DNA from: CBFHWU01 sp965659665 | GTDB taxonomy: Bacteria; Bacteroidota; Bacteroidia; Flavobacteriales; Flavobacteriaceae | Length of the DNA stretch: 64,000 nt | Assembly (NCBI GenBank): GCA_965659665.1 | Contig: CBFHWU010000029.1 | Coordinates: 48,388 to 112,387, forward strand | Reading direction: 5' to 3' | Made by a program: the position numbers and the translations under genes | The notes under the pieces: model-generated | The model's input: only the letters and a program-made list of their open reading frames with translations | What the model was told of the DNA's origin: nothing | The model's database searches: none | Part shown: one piece after another, positions 54,450 to 62,260 of the stretch | How positions within the stretch are numbered: position 1 is the stretch's first letter | Layout: every line of letters begins with the position of its first letter

Positions 54450-55407
54450 ATTTTAATTCTTGATCTGATAGGTTGATTAACCCAGATTTTGGTAGTCTTA
54501 CAATTAATTCTTTCCAACGAATATTTTGATCAAATACTTTTTGAAGAACAGGAATGGCTTCGTTAATTTTTCCATTATTAATTTGAGTTATTGCTGTCCA
54601 AAAACTCATTTCAATATTTTCAGGGAACAATTGTTGGGCCAATCCGTATTCACGCAAAGCAAGCTCCATATCCTTATTTTCAATCGCTAGATCGCCGTTG
54701 TTCATATGCTCATATGCCCTGTGTACTTGCAACAGTCGTTTTAATTCTTTGACAGGTTCTAAGCTATCATCAACCCTTAAATCGATTTTTTTATCTTCCC
54801 AAACATTGTCGGTTTTTTCTCCCCCAACAACAATTAACGCCGCAGATTGTTTTCCTCTAATATCTCCTCCAAAAGATTCGGCGGCTTCAAATACTTTGAT
54901 AATTCTCTCTGCAAGAGGTAAATGACTATGCGTTAGGTATGCGGTTTTCATAGCTGGGACCACACGATCATTGAGCATCATATTGGCTTGAACGGAAAAA
55001 TGATCTCCTATGAAGTGCCCCGCACTTTCAATACATTTTTCGCCCGTAAAAGCCCAAACGGATCCATTGTTGTCCAGCATGGCTACCTGACGGTAATCTC
55101 TTCCTTCATCGTTTTCAATTAGTTTTTTTAAAGCATCTTTTGCTGAAACTCCGTTTTCCATCATGTTCAACCCTTCTGGACCAAAAGCGGGATTTACAAA
55201 AGATTGGGTAGCAACTACCCCGATTCCTGATTTACCCCAACTTACAAGTGTTCCTACAGAAAACCAATGGCTTTGCACCCCAACCGCCATTTCTCCAGAA
55301 ATTGTATCTCTTGCTACGATAGAATAGGTATGTGCAAATTTGTTTTTGTAAAATCCCTGTTGTGAAAAACAAATTATGGGAAGCATTAGAAAAAAAATAA
55401 GTCTCAT
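54430..55407 (-). CDS. DUF1028 family secreted protein
   Basis: This 325-residue protein has a signal peptide (residues 1-15, CFSQ). A DUF1028 domain covers about 25-225, with the conserved HTYSIVARD, GVQSHWFSVGTLVSWGKSGIGVVATQS, SVWAFTGEKCIESAGHFIGDHFSVQANMM and GGDIRGKQSAALIVVGG. A short TPR-like helical tail follows (about 245-325). DUF1028 adopts an Ntn-hydrolase-like fold, and an amidohydrolase role is plausible but unproven. It starts 12 bases from the divergent membrane gene and converges on the RidA remnant, which may once have been its functional partner. Confidence 0.88.
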   Translation of the reverse strand: MRLIFFLMLPIICFSQQGFYKNKFAHTYSIVARDTISGEMAVGVQSHWFSVGTLVSWGKSGIGVVATQSFVNPAFGPEGLNMMENGVSAKDALKKLIENDEGRDYRQVAMLDNNGSVWAFTGEKCIESAGHFIGDHFSVQANMMLNDRVVPAMKTAYLTHSHLPLAERIIKVFEAAESFGGDIRGKQSAALIVVGGEKTDNVWEDKKIDLRVDDSLEPVKELKRLLQVHRAYEHMNNGDLAIENKDMELALREYGLAQQLFPENIEMSFWTAITQINNGKINEAIPVLQKVFDQNIRWKELIVRLPKSGLINLSDQELKSILDSL

Positions 55408-55419
55408 TTTTATTCAATT

Positions 55420-55920
55420 ATGATTGTAAGAATTATTGAGGGGGAGGAATATCCAACCCCTCTTTTGTACTCTTCAAATTTAATTTTTTATTTTGGTAAA
55501 CAAAAACATAATTATCGTTCACTTTCTTTAGTCGTTTTGTGTCACGGACTTGTTGCTTCTATTTTCGCCATGGTGTTTTTACTTGAAGCTTTTGAAATAG
55601 CAGTTCCTTTAATATCGCTTGAAGCCCAGCACCCTAACTTTTTTGCATCAGATTTTTCCAAATCAGCTTGTTTATTTGCTGCTGTTGCCATTGCTAGTTT
55701 TACCAGTTACGAAATATTTTTCTTATCCTCTTTTCTTAGGAAGAATGCAGATAAAACAAACAGAAAAAAGATAAAAAATATTTTTGTTGGATATCATATT
55801 CTTTGGTGCATGATGATTACTTATATCGCTTTGTTTGATGGATCGAAATGGAATGCATGGATATCTGTAGCAGTGATGTATGGCTTTACACTTTGGGGTT
55901 TTGTTGCTAAAGCCGAATGA
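55420..55920 (+). CDS. Hypothetical membrane protein
   Basis: This 166-residue protein has four hydrophobic segments, at about residues 37-56, 83-101, 125-141 and 147-163, and short polar loops. I recognise no family. The first 30 residues are polar and may not belong to the protein, but no better start is evident. It diverges from the DUF1028 gene with only 12 bases between starts. It stands at the left edge of a decayed zone, so it could itself be a remnant. Confidence 0.6.
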   Translation: MIVRIIEGEEYPTPLLYSSNLIFYFGKQKHNYRSLSLVVLCHGLVASIFAMVFLLEAFEIAVPLISLEAQHPNFFASDFSKSACLFAAVAIASFTSYEIFFLSSFLRKNADKTNRKKIKNIFVGYHILWCMMITYIALFDGSKWNAWISVAVMYGFTLWGFVAKAE

Positions 55921-56313
55921 ATTCTTGCACGGATTACAATGTGGTTTCTATTTTATGACTTATAGTGGTTGCAAAGCCATGAAAGAAAAATTGAAGGCTG
56001 AATATGCAGGCATGCTTGATTTAGGAGTTACAAAAGAATTAAATAAACAACTATTAAAAAAGGGGTAGGGGAGACTAAAAAGAGTGTTTTAAAGCTAAAA
56101 ACGATCATAAAAAATGATTAACGAATGCTTGCCTTAGTGATATTGAAGGGGAGAAAGGTCAAAGCTGGCATCAGCTCCCAAAGAATGAAATTAGACCTTT
56201 GATTTGACGATATGTAATTGGACAGACAAGAAAAGTTCCACAAATGATGTTGACGTTGAAACAAAAACTTTGAGAAGAAATCACTATATTCGGTAGTCAA
56301 ATATGAATGATCA
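55921..56313. other. Decayed intergenic region with coding fragments
   Basis: These 393 bases hold no intact gene. Two short plus-strand coding-like fragments remain: FYFMTYSGCKAMKEKL continuing to 56068, and a stretch ending in GQSWHQLPKNEIRPLI (about 56130-56201). Neither has a recognisable family or a complete frame. They look like leftovers of lost genes, in line with the neighbouring RidA and permease remnants. Confidence 0.4.
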
Positions 56314-57330
56314 GTGAAAAAGAACATTTTTTTTACCTCTGTTACCGTATTAATAGTGTCCAATTTGATGCTGTTTACTTTAAGCTGTGACGAGAAGCCC
56401 AATCCTGATGTTACAATAATTGACCCTACTGGTCATGACCTGATCAGCAAAAACACTAAAATAGAACTGTTAGCGGATTCACTTACACTTGCTGAAGGGC
56501 CTCTTTGGGATTCAAATGCCAATCAATTGATATTTACAGATGTCGCTCAAAATAAAATGTTTACATGGAATGAAGCTGGAGGAATACGTGATTTTATTGC
56601 TCCAAGTGGATATACAGGATTTGCTCCTGCTTTTGAGCAAGGCTTACATGGGGCAAATGGGTTGACGTTTGACAATAATGGAAATATTTTAGTTTGTCAG
56701 CACGGAGATCGAAGAATTGCTCTTTTAAAAACACCATTTTCAAATCAATCTGTTTTTACAACCGTAGTTGATAGTTACGAAGGTAAAAGATTTAATAGCC
56801 CTAATGACATTGCTGTTGCAAAAAACGGGGATATTTATTTTACGGACCCTCCTTATGGTTTTTTTAATCGAAAAACCAACTCCTTTGATAATAGATACAG
56901 AGAATTGGATTTCAATGGAGTTTATAAGTATACTACTGAGGGGATGCTGTATTTAATTTCGGATCAAATGTCTTTACCAAATGGAATTGCACTTTCCAAT
57001 GATGAAAAGTTTTTGTATGTTAATAACGCCGGTTCACAGCGTCCGGTAATCATGCGATATGACACTACTGACTTTTCATCAGAATTGTTTTTTGATGGGA
57101 CAGAATTAAGAAAAAAATATAAAGGAGGTTTTGACGGGTTAAAAGTTCATTCGACGGGAACTATATTTACAACAGGGCCCAATGGGATATTAATTATTTC
57201 CCCAAAAGGAACGTTATTAGCCAGGATCAATTTTAATAAAGGAGTTACCAATTGTGCTTTTAATGAGGAGGAAAGCTATTTGTACGTCACTGCATTTGAC
57301 ACTCTTCATAGAATTAAATTGAAAAATTAA
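56314..57330 (+). CDS. SMP-30/gluconolactonase-like lipoprotein
   Basis: This 338-residue exported beta-propeller protein starts at GTG and has a lipoprotein signal ending in TLSC. Propeller motifs LAEGPLWDSNANQLIFTDV, GANGLTFDNNGNILVCQHGD, RFNSPNDIAVAKNGDIYFTD and SLPNGIALSNDEKFLYV carry the family's metal-binding Glu, Asn and Asp. Homologues hydrolyse gluconolactone or related lactones; here it would act in the periplasm. The gene is intact although both sides are decayed. Confidence 0.88.
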   Translation: MKKNIFFTSVTVLIVSNLMLFTLSCDEKPNPDVTIIDPTGHDLISKNTKIELLADSLTLAEGPLWDSNANQLIFTDVAQNKMFTWNEAGGIRDFIAPSGYTGFAPAFEQGLHGANGLTFDNNGNILVCQHGDRRIALLKTPFSNQSVFTTVVDSYEGKRFNSPNDIAVAKNGDIYFTDPPYGFFNRKTNSFDNRYRELDFNGVYKYTTEGMLYLISDQMSLPNGIALSNDEKFLYVNNAGSQRPVIMRYDTTDFSSELFFDGTELRKKYKGGFDGLKVHSTGTIFTTGPNGILIISPKGTLLARINFNKGVTNCAFNEEESYLYVTAFDTLHRIKLKN

Positions 57331-57599
57331 CAGTATTGGCGGATAACCCAAAACGAAAAAACTAAGCGCTATTGTTTCCGCTTGTTCGGTATAATTTTCG
57401 TGAAACAATCACTCTTGTTTGTGCGTTATTTTTTATAACTCTTCAAAACCATAATATTAATCATACGCATTGAAGCTTCAAAATTTAACTTAACAAATTA
57501 TAATCCCTGCTTTTGAAAATTTAGAGTTAAAACTTGATCGTTTAAACAACGACTTAGATCTTTTTAGCTCAAGTACCACTATTCAGAACTTGTCTCTAG
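57331..57599. other. Intergenic stretch before the permease remnant
   Basis: No supported gene. One frame near 57505-57614 reads NLELKLDRLNNDLDLF and then stops; it has coding-like composition but no recognisable family. It may be part of the decayed locus that follows. Confidence 0.3.
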
Positions 57600-58200
57600 G
57601 AAGTTTTGAATGAGTACGAAGCAATTAAATACTTTGGTATTAATACATTTACGTCTGAAATTTTCAAAAATTGGGATACACTAAATGATAGTGGAACTGC
57701 TGTTGGGTTGTCAGTTGTTTTATTGGTTTTTTGTAATGGTTTTACTTGCAACAGAGTATGTGTACCCTTCCAAAACAAAATTCAATTATTTGCCCAATAC
57801 AGAAATCAATGTTGTATTTAGAAAAAAAAAACTCGTTCATTTTCCCCATTTTGATTTGTACCCTTCCCATTTTTTGGAGTTATTATTCCTGTATTATTTA
57901 TTCTCAATAATGTGCTGAACAAGTTTTCAAATTTCGATTTTTGATGTATTTATCTATACGCTTAACTCCACACTAGCCTCCTCAATTTCAAGTGTACTTA
58001 TTGTAGTTATTTTATTTTACGTACTTTTTGTTGATAAGGAATTGAACACAAAAAGCTCAAAAATTTTAAAGATATCTACTTCAATTGGTTATTCTTTACC
58101 AAATGCTGTACTTGGATTATCACTTATTCTACTATCCACCCAAATAGAAAAGAACATAATCGCTTTGCCTTTGACGAGATCTATTTTTTTTTATATTTGA
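57600..58200 (+). pseudogene. Broken ferric-iron ABC transporter permease
   Basis: Successive fragments in different plus-strand frames line up with the C-terminal half of an FbpB/AfuB-type iron(III) permease. EVLNEYEAIKYFGINTFTSE and WDTLNDSGTAVGLSVVLLVF (from 57600) match the EYGxxxYFGVxTFTxGI region. FGVIIPVLFILNNVLN (about 57869) and ISTSIGYSLPNAVLGLSLIL (about 58072) match the domain-2 spans. At least three frameshifts or stops interrupt it. Frames stop at 57819, 57918 and 58200, and the N-terminal part is absent. No ATPase or binding-protein gene is nearby. The family call rests on recalled motifs, so it is good but not certain. Confidence 0.65.
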
Positions 58201-58319
58201 TGTACCCAAAATGCCTACTTGTGAAAATTCTTTTTTTTATTGCTGCTTCTGTCGTTGGATTCCTCTTTACTAATTGGATTAGGAAGGGCGTTTGGAAATA
58301 CTTTTTACGATTAAAATAG
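58200..58319 (+). other. Short membrane-segment fragment
   Basis: A 39-codon frame opens at an ATG overlapping the last stop of the permease remnant and contains one hydrophobic span (ILFFIAASVVGFLF) and a basic tail. It could be a leftover C-terminus of a lost membrane gene. Nothing shows that it is expressed. Confidence 0.3.
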
Positions 58320-58326
58320 TTTCTCC

Positions 58327-58611
58327 ATGAAAAAACAAGTTTCAATATTATTTATTACAACATTTACTTTATCACAACACACTTCAGGACTATATGAGTT
58401 GATTAAAAATTGGAAGAACATTAAGTCTGAGAATTACTTAGCTAAGAAAATGTGGTTATGCTCTATGTGGAGCAAAGATGTAATGTATGCGGCTAAAAAG
58501 AAAGCAAGTATTTTTTTGATTTTTACAGTTAATAAAAGTTCAACAATACATGCTGATTGGGGAAGTATTGTTGAACAAAATCAAAAACATAATGAAAATA
58601 AACACCCCTAA
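58327..58611 (+). CDS. Small hypothetical, possibly exported protein
   Basis: This 94-residue frame starts MKKQVSILFITTFTLSQHTS, a weak signal peptide, then is basic with three tryptophans and two cysteines. I recognise no family. Its stop lies inside a perfect ACCCCT-AA-AGGGGT palindrome (58604-58617). It is in the decayed zone just left of the HerA cassette and could be a remnant rather than a gene. Confidence 0.35.
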   Translation: MKKQVSILFITTFTLSQHTSGLYELIKNWKNIKSENYLAKKMWLCSMWSKDVMYAAKKKASIFLIFTVNKSSTIHADWGSIVEQNQKHNENKHP

Positions 58612-58637
58612 AGGGGTATATACACACTATTTGTGTG
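58604..58637. repeat. Two small palindromes left of the cassette
   Basis: ACCCCT-AA-AGGGGT (58604-58617) and CACAC-TATTT-GTGTG (58623-58637) stand next to each other just before the 58661 hairpin. Neither has a T-run, so they are not typical terminators. They may be part of the same mobile or repeat element. Confidence 0.45.
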
Positions 58638-58660
58638 GCATACAGAAAAGCCAATCGCAC

Positions 58661-58723
58661 AAACAGCACATTTGGTTTTTTGCCAACTGGATAGCCAACC
58701 CTGAAAAACCAAAAGAGCTGTTT
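58661..58723. repeat. Imperfect hairpin flanking the HerA cassette (left copy)
   Basis: The 20-base arms at 58661-58680 and 58704-58723 pair at 18 of 20 positions. The two mismatches are A-A/T-T type and leave CACATTTG facing CAAAAGAG. The 23-base loop contains GCCAAC twice. The right copy at 63395-63460 has the same CACATTTG/CAAAAGAG core and the same two mismatch positions but otherwise different arm sequence. This shows a structured repeat family, not chance. Confidence 0.75.
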
Positions 58724-58726
58724 TTC

Positions 58727-58735
58727 GCCAACGCT
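58727..58735 (+). repeat. Direct repeat GCCAACGCT, left boundary
   Basis: GCCAACGCT lies four bases after the left hairpin. The identical nonamer at 63384-63392 lies just before the right hairpin. The three-gene operon fits exactly between them, so they may mark cassette ends. Confidence 0.55.
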
Positions 58736-58760
58736 TAGATGAAAGAAGAAAGATTAACGT

Positions 58761-58768
58761 TAAATTTG
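58761..58768 (+). promoter_or_regulatory. Candidate -7 box of the herA-nurA-MTase operon
   Basis: TAAATTTG matches TAnnTTTG and lies 13 bases before the herA ATG. It overlaps a perfect 10-bp palindrome, TTAACGTTAA (58754-58763), which may be an operator. No TTG sits at the -33 spacing. Confidence 0.4.
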
Positions 58769-58781
58769 AAAAAAAAGAAAT

Positions 58782-60893
58782 ATGAGTATTGAGAAAGGAC
58801 TGAACGAAAGACTGGACATAAGTCGAAAGGCAGAAACCAAACAACAGTTTGAAAAATTAATTCAGTCTGAACAATACATAGGTGACTTATATTCAATAAA
58901 TTATGAAACTGCACGGGTTATAGTTCACGACTTTCATAGACAGCAAGTTGGCGGCATACCAAGTTTAAGTTTTTTAATTGCCACGAGAGTTGACCCAAAT
59001 TCTGACGAGATCGATTTTAAAAGTGAAGACTCCTCCTTTATACTACTACGGGTTATGGACTCCGCGTCCTTACCTCAAGACAAGGAAGCAGAAAGAATAA
59101 GAGTCGAAACAGCACAGAGAATAAGTGGAGAGACTGAAAAGAATTGGGATGAAAAGGGAGCAATGGATTTAAGAACTCGAAATTTACTTGGATTTGCTGG
59201 TGTTCAATGTCGAATAATCGGCACTTTCTACCTTGAAGAAAATCAATCAAATCCTGAGTCACCATTGAATTTGAAATTTGGTAGTGATATTTCGAATTAT
59301 TATCCAAATAGAGGGCTTAAAGTATATAAACCGAATAGTTCTGCATTAGAGGCAATAGTAAACTATTGCGATCCTTCAACCCTAAGTTCTCATATAGAGA
59401 AATATCAAAATTCTGAAAAAGTAAAACTTGGTTCTGTAAGGTATGCTTCAACGAACAGAAAATATCAAAAAATTGATGATGTTCCAGTTTACATTTATCC
59501 AGCTGATTTACTTTCTCAAAAATCAGCATTATTTGGAATGACAAGAACTGGTAAATCAAATACAACAAAAATAATTGCGAAATCTGTTTTTGAATTAAGA
59601 ACTGCTGAAAAGGAAGAAGATAAACCATTAAGAGTCGGACAGATTATTTTTGACCCTAATGGTGAGTATGCAAATGAAAATGTGCAAGACAACAATTCCG
59701 CATTAAAGAATATTTGGAATTTATTGAAAGATGCCAAAAAGGAAGATGAAGTTGTGACATACGGTATCACTTCTCACCCAAACGATACTGATAGAAATTT
59801 GATGCTACTTAATTTCTTCTTAGACGATAATTTGCAAATAGGAAAATCAGTAATTGATAGTTTGATTGGTCAAGATTCGTCAACTTATATGAAGAATTTT
59901 ATGCAAGTACCTTTAGACCCACCAGACCCAAATGATAGAAGTGCTTTAACAAGACATAACAGAAGAGTATTGGCTTACCGTTCTGTATTGCAAAGAGCAG
60001 GGTTCAATGTTCCTTCAAATATTCGAGCAAATACAAGTCGGCTATTCAATGGCAATCTAATCACTGCCTTGCAAAATTACGAGGGAGCTAATGAAGCAGA
60101 ATATCAATCAGCCGCACAAATTTTCTCTAATCAAAATCCAACTTGGGCACAACTCGCTAATGCTTTCCAAGCATTAGATAAGTTTATGAGAGAGAGAAAT
60201 TCAGGATATACAGACTTTGAAACCAACTATGTGAATCGGCCTAATGGCTCTGGCGAAAGATGGGCTGATGAAGATTTGAAAAAAATCATTGGACTATTTC
60301 AATATCCAAATGGTACGAGAAAAATTGGGAAAGCTGCTGAGCAGCATAGTGCCGACACAAGTAGTGATTATGCTGCTGATATTTATAAGCATTTAGAAGA
60401 TGGAAAACTTGTAATTATAGACCAATCAAGTGGCGAACCTGAATTAAACAAGTCTTCTGCGGACAGAATTATGTGGCACATTTTCCGAGCAAATCAAAGC
60501 GACTTTAGAAACGGAAAAACACCTCCTGAAATATTGGTTTACGTAGAAGAAGCACATAACATTTTGCCAGCGGGTAGTGATTTAGATTTATCTGATGTTT
60601 GGGTTAGAACAGCAAAAGAAGGTTCTAAGTACAAATTAGGGATGGTTTACGCCACACAAGAAGTCAGTAGTATCCAAAAAAATATCCTCAAGAATACTGC
60701 AAATTGGTTTATTAGTCATTTGAACAATACAGATGAGACAAAGGAACTTTGCAAGTACTATGATTTTGCGGACTTTGAACCTTCAATTAGAAGGGCACAG
60801 GATAAAGGATTTTTAAGAGTTAAAACACTAAGCAATCTTTTTGTGATTCCAGTTCAAGTTGATTTATTTGAAGCAAAAACAAATGAAATATGA
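58782..60893 (+). CDS. herA: HerA-type DNA translocase ATPase
   Basis: This 703-residue FtsK/HerA-superfamily ATPase has an N-terminal HAS-barrel-like region (about residues 30-235). The P-loop is GMTRTGKSN (252-260, Lys258), followed by IIFDPNGEY (288-296). A large insert occupies about 330-530. Walker B is ILVYVEEAHNILP (584-596, Glu589/Glu590), with an Arg-containing sensor region VWVRTAKEGSKYKLGMVYATQE (split at 607-627). HerA forms a hexameric ring that pumps duplex DNA into its nuclease partner NurA. The gene overlaps the next by four bases (ATGA). Arginine is written mostly AGA, unlike the CGN-rich genes of the housekeeping region, which hints at transfer. Biological role here (defence) is inferred. 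Confidence 0.88.
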   Translation: MSIEKGLNERLDISRKAETKQQFEKLIQSEQYIGDLYSINYETARVIVHDFHRQQVGGIPSLSFLIATRVDPNSDEIDFKSEDSSFILLRVMDSASLPQDKEAERIRVETAQRISGETEKNWDEKGAMDLRTRNLLGFAGVQCRIIGTFYLEENQSNPESPLNLKFGSDISNYYPNRGLKVYKPNSSALEAIVNYCDPSTLSSHIEKYQNSEKVKLGSVRYASTNRKYQKIDDVPVYIYPADLLSQKSALFGMTRTGKSNTTKIIAKSVFELRTAEKEEDKPLRVGQIIFDPNGEYANENVQDNNSALKNIWNLLKDAKKEDEVVTYGITSHPNDTDRNLMLLNFFLDDNLQIGKSVIDSLIGQDSSTYMKNFMQVPLDPPDPNDRSALTRHNRRVLAYRSVLQRAGFNVPSNIRANTSRLFNGNLITALQNYEGANEAEYQSAAQIFSNQNPTWAQLANAFQALDKFMRERNSGYTDFETNYVNRPNGSGERWADEDLKKIIGLFQYPNGTRKIGKAAEQHSADTSSDYAADIYKHLEDGKLVIIDQSSGEPELNKSSADRIMWHIFRANQSDFRNGKTPPEILVYVEEAHNILPAGSDLDLSDVWVRTAKEGSKYKLGMVYATQEVSSIQKNILKNTANWFISHLNNTDETKELCKYYDFADFEPSIRRAQDKGFLRVKTLSNLFVIPVQVDLFEAKTNEI

Positions 60894-62260
60894 GTTTTGA
60901 AGGCGAATTTGCAAGTTATGAACCCTTAAGAAGATTGCTTGACTCTGAAAAAGTTAAAGCATTACAAAACCGATTTCGAATTCGAGAGAAAACCGAAGAC
61001 AGTGAAGACTTTGACAATGATATTATCAATAAAAATGAGCTAAGCGAAAGTGATATTCAACCTGATATGGTTCTTGCCATTGATGGTAGTTCCTTAGCGG
61101 CAAAAGCGGAAAATGGTTTTCCTGGTGCTGAATTTGGTTATATAACTGTTTCGTCAGTATTAATTGATTTGAATAAAGTTGAATCTCTTGAAAAAAATCA
61201 ATTCATTAACCCACAAGAATTTCGAGAAACAGAAAAAGCTTCAACAATTGAAAGCGTATTTCCGGGATGTAATGTGATTCTTGATGATTCAAAAAATGCA
61301 AAATCCTCTTTACGAAGAGCTTTATTTGAAGAACTGAAGACAACTAAATTTTTTGAGAATGGAGAGACATTGTTGGATACTTATGAATATTTGTTCAAGA
61401 TAAAAAGGGAAAGGTTTTCTGAGGGAAGCTTACCCAAATCCCCTATTGAAGAGTACAAAGAAGAAAAGATGACTTATGGTTATGGTGAATATCAATGCCC
61501 TCATTCAAATGAAGCATTATTTTCAACTGATGCCTTGAGGCTACACGAATTAATGAACTCAGGTGGTTCTAATGGAGAATTATTTGGACAAATTATGTCC
61601 ACTTTGGAAAAATTGCTCCTAATTCATATTCTTAGGGGTTTTGAGAATAACAATTGGATAAAGACATTTAGAAGAGTTGCTTTTATTATGGATGGGCCAC
61701 TAGCTGTATTTAGTACATCCTCTTGGTTGACTAAAGTAATCAGCTTTGAATTGAAGAGATTAAATGACTTACAAAAGAATGTAAACGGAACAGATTTATT
61801 GATTTTTGGAATTGAAAAGTCAGGCACTTTTTTCAACCACTTTATTGATATTGATACTACTAAAGATGGAATTACTGACAAGTTTCCAAAACAATCCGCA
61901 TTCTTATTGAACGACAATTATATCAAAAAGAATATCATTTTTTCTAAGAGCTCAAAACCTTATGGTCAAGACACTTATTTCGGTCGCAAGTATTTCTATA
62001 AAGCGGCTTCTGGTCAAAAAATAGTTCCAGTTGTAGCAACTTATAACGATAGTCAATCAGACTTGTCAACGGCTAAACCAGAACAATTCTCAAGATTAGC
62101 TGATGTCCTGAGCCTATTAGATAAATTGGTGTCAAGTCGATATCCAAACTCAGTTTCGCCTTTAATTTCGGCACACGCAGAGGCGGCAATTCCTCTCAAC
62201 TTGGGAAAGAGAATTTTTGAAGATATTGCACGAGAAATTCGAGAGAAAAATCATAAATGA
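60890..62260 (+). CDS. nurA: NurA-domain nuclease
   Basis: This 456-residue protein has the NurA motif order. MVLAIDGSSLA (Asp65) forms the first metal site. Acidic helices follow with LRLHELMNSGG near 216-226. RRVAFIMDGPLAVF (Asp268) is next, and the C-terminal SAHAEAAIPLNLGKRIFEDIA (His429) completes the set. NurA is a Mn-dependent 5'-3' exonuclease/endonuclease that works with HerA in archaeal end resection. In bacteria the pair is scattered and often sits in defence loci. It overlaps herA and the methyltransferase gene by four bases each. The long N-terminal and middle inserts make it bigger than the roughly 340-residue archaeal form. Confidence 0.83.
   Translation: MSFEGEFASYEPLRRLLDSEKVKALQNRFRIREKTEDSEDFDNDIINKNELSESDIQPDMVLAIDGSSLAAKAENGFPGAEFGYITVSSVLIDLNKVESLEKNQFINPQEFRETEKASTIESVFPGCNVILDDSKNAKSSLRRALFEELKTTKFFENGETLLDTYEYLFKIKRERFSEGSLPKSPIEEYKEEKMTYGYGEYQCPHSNEALFSTDALRLHELMNSGGSNGELFGQIMSTLEKLLLIHILRGFENNNWIKTFRRVAFIMDGPLAVFSTSSWLTKVISFELKRLNDLQKNVNGTDLLIFGIEKSGTFFNHFIDIDTTKDGITDKFPKQSAFLLNDNYIKKNIIFSKSSKPYGQDTYFGRKYFYKAASGQKIVPVVATYNDSQSDLSTAKPEQFSRLADVLSLLDKLVSSRYPNSVSPLISAHAEAAIPLNLGKRIFEDIAREIREKNHK

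Noticed and set aside
58604..58617. Terminator at ACCCCTAAAGGGGT
   Set aside because: The stem is six base pairs with a two-base loop and has no T-run; it is listed only as a palindrome.
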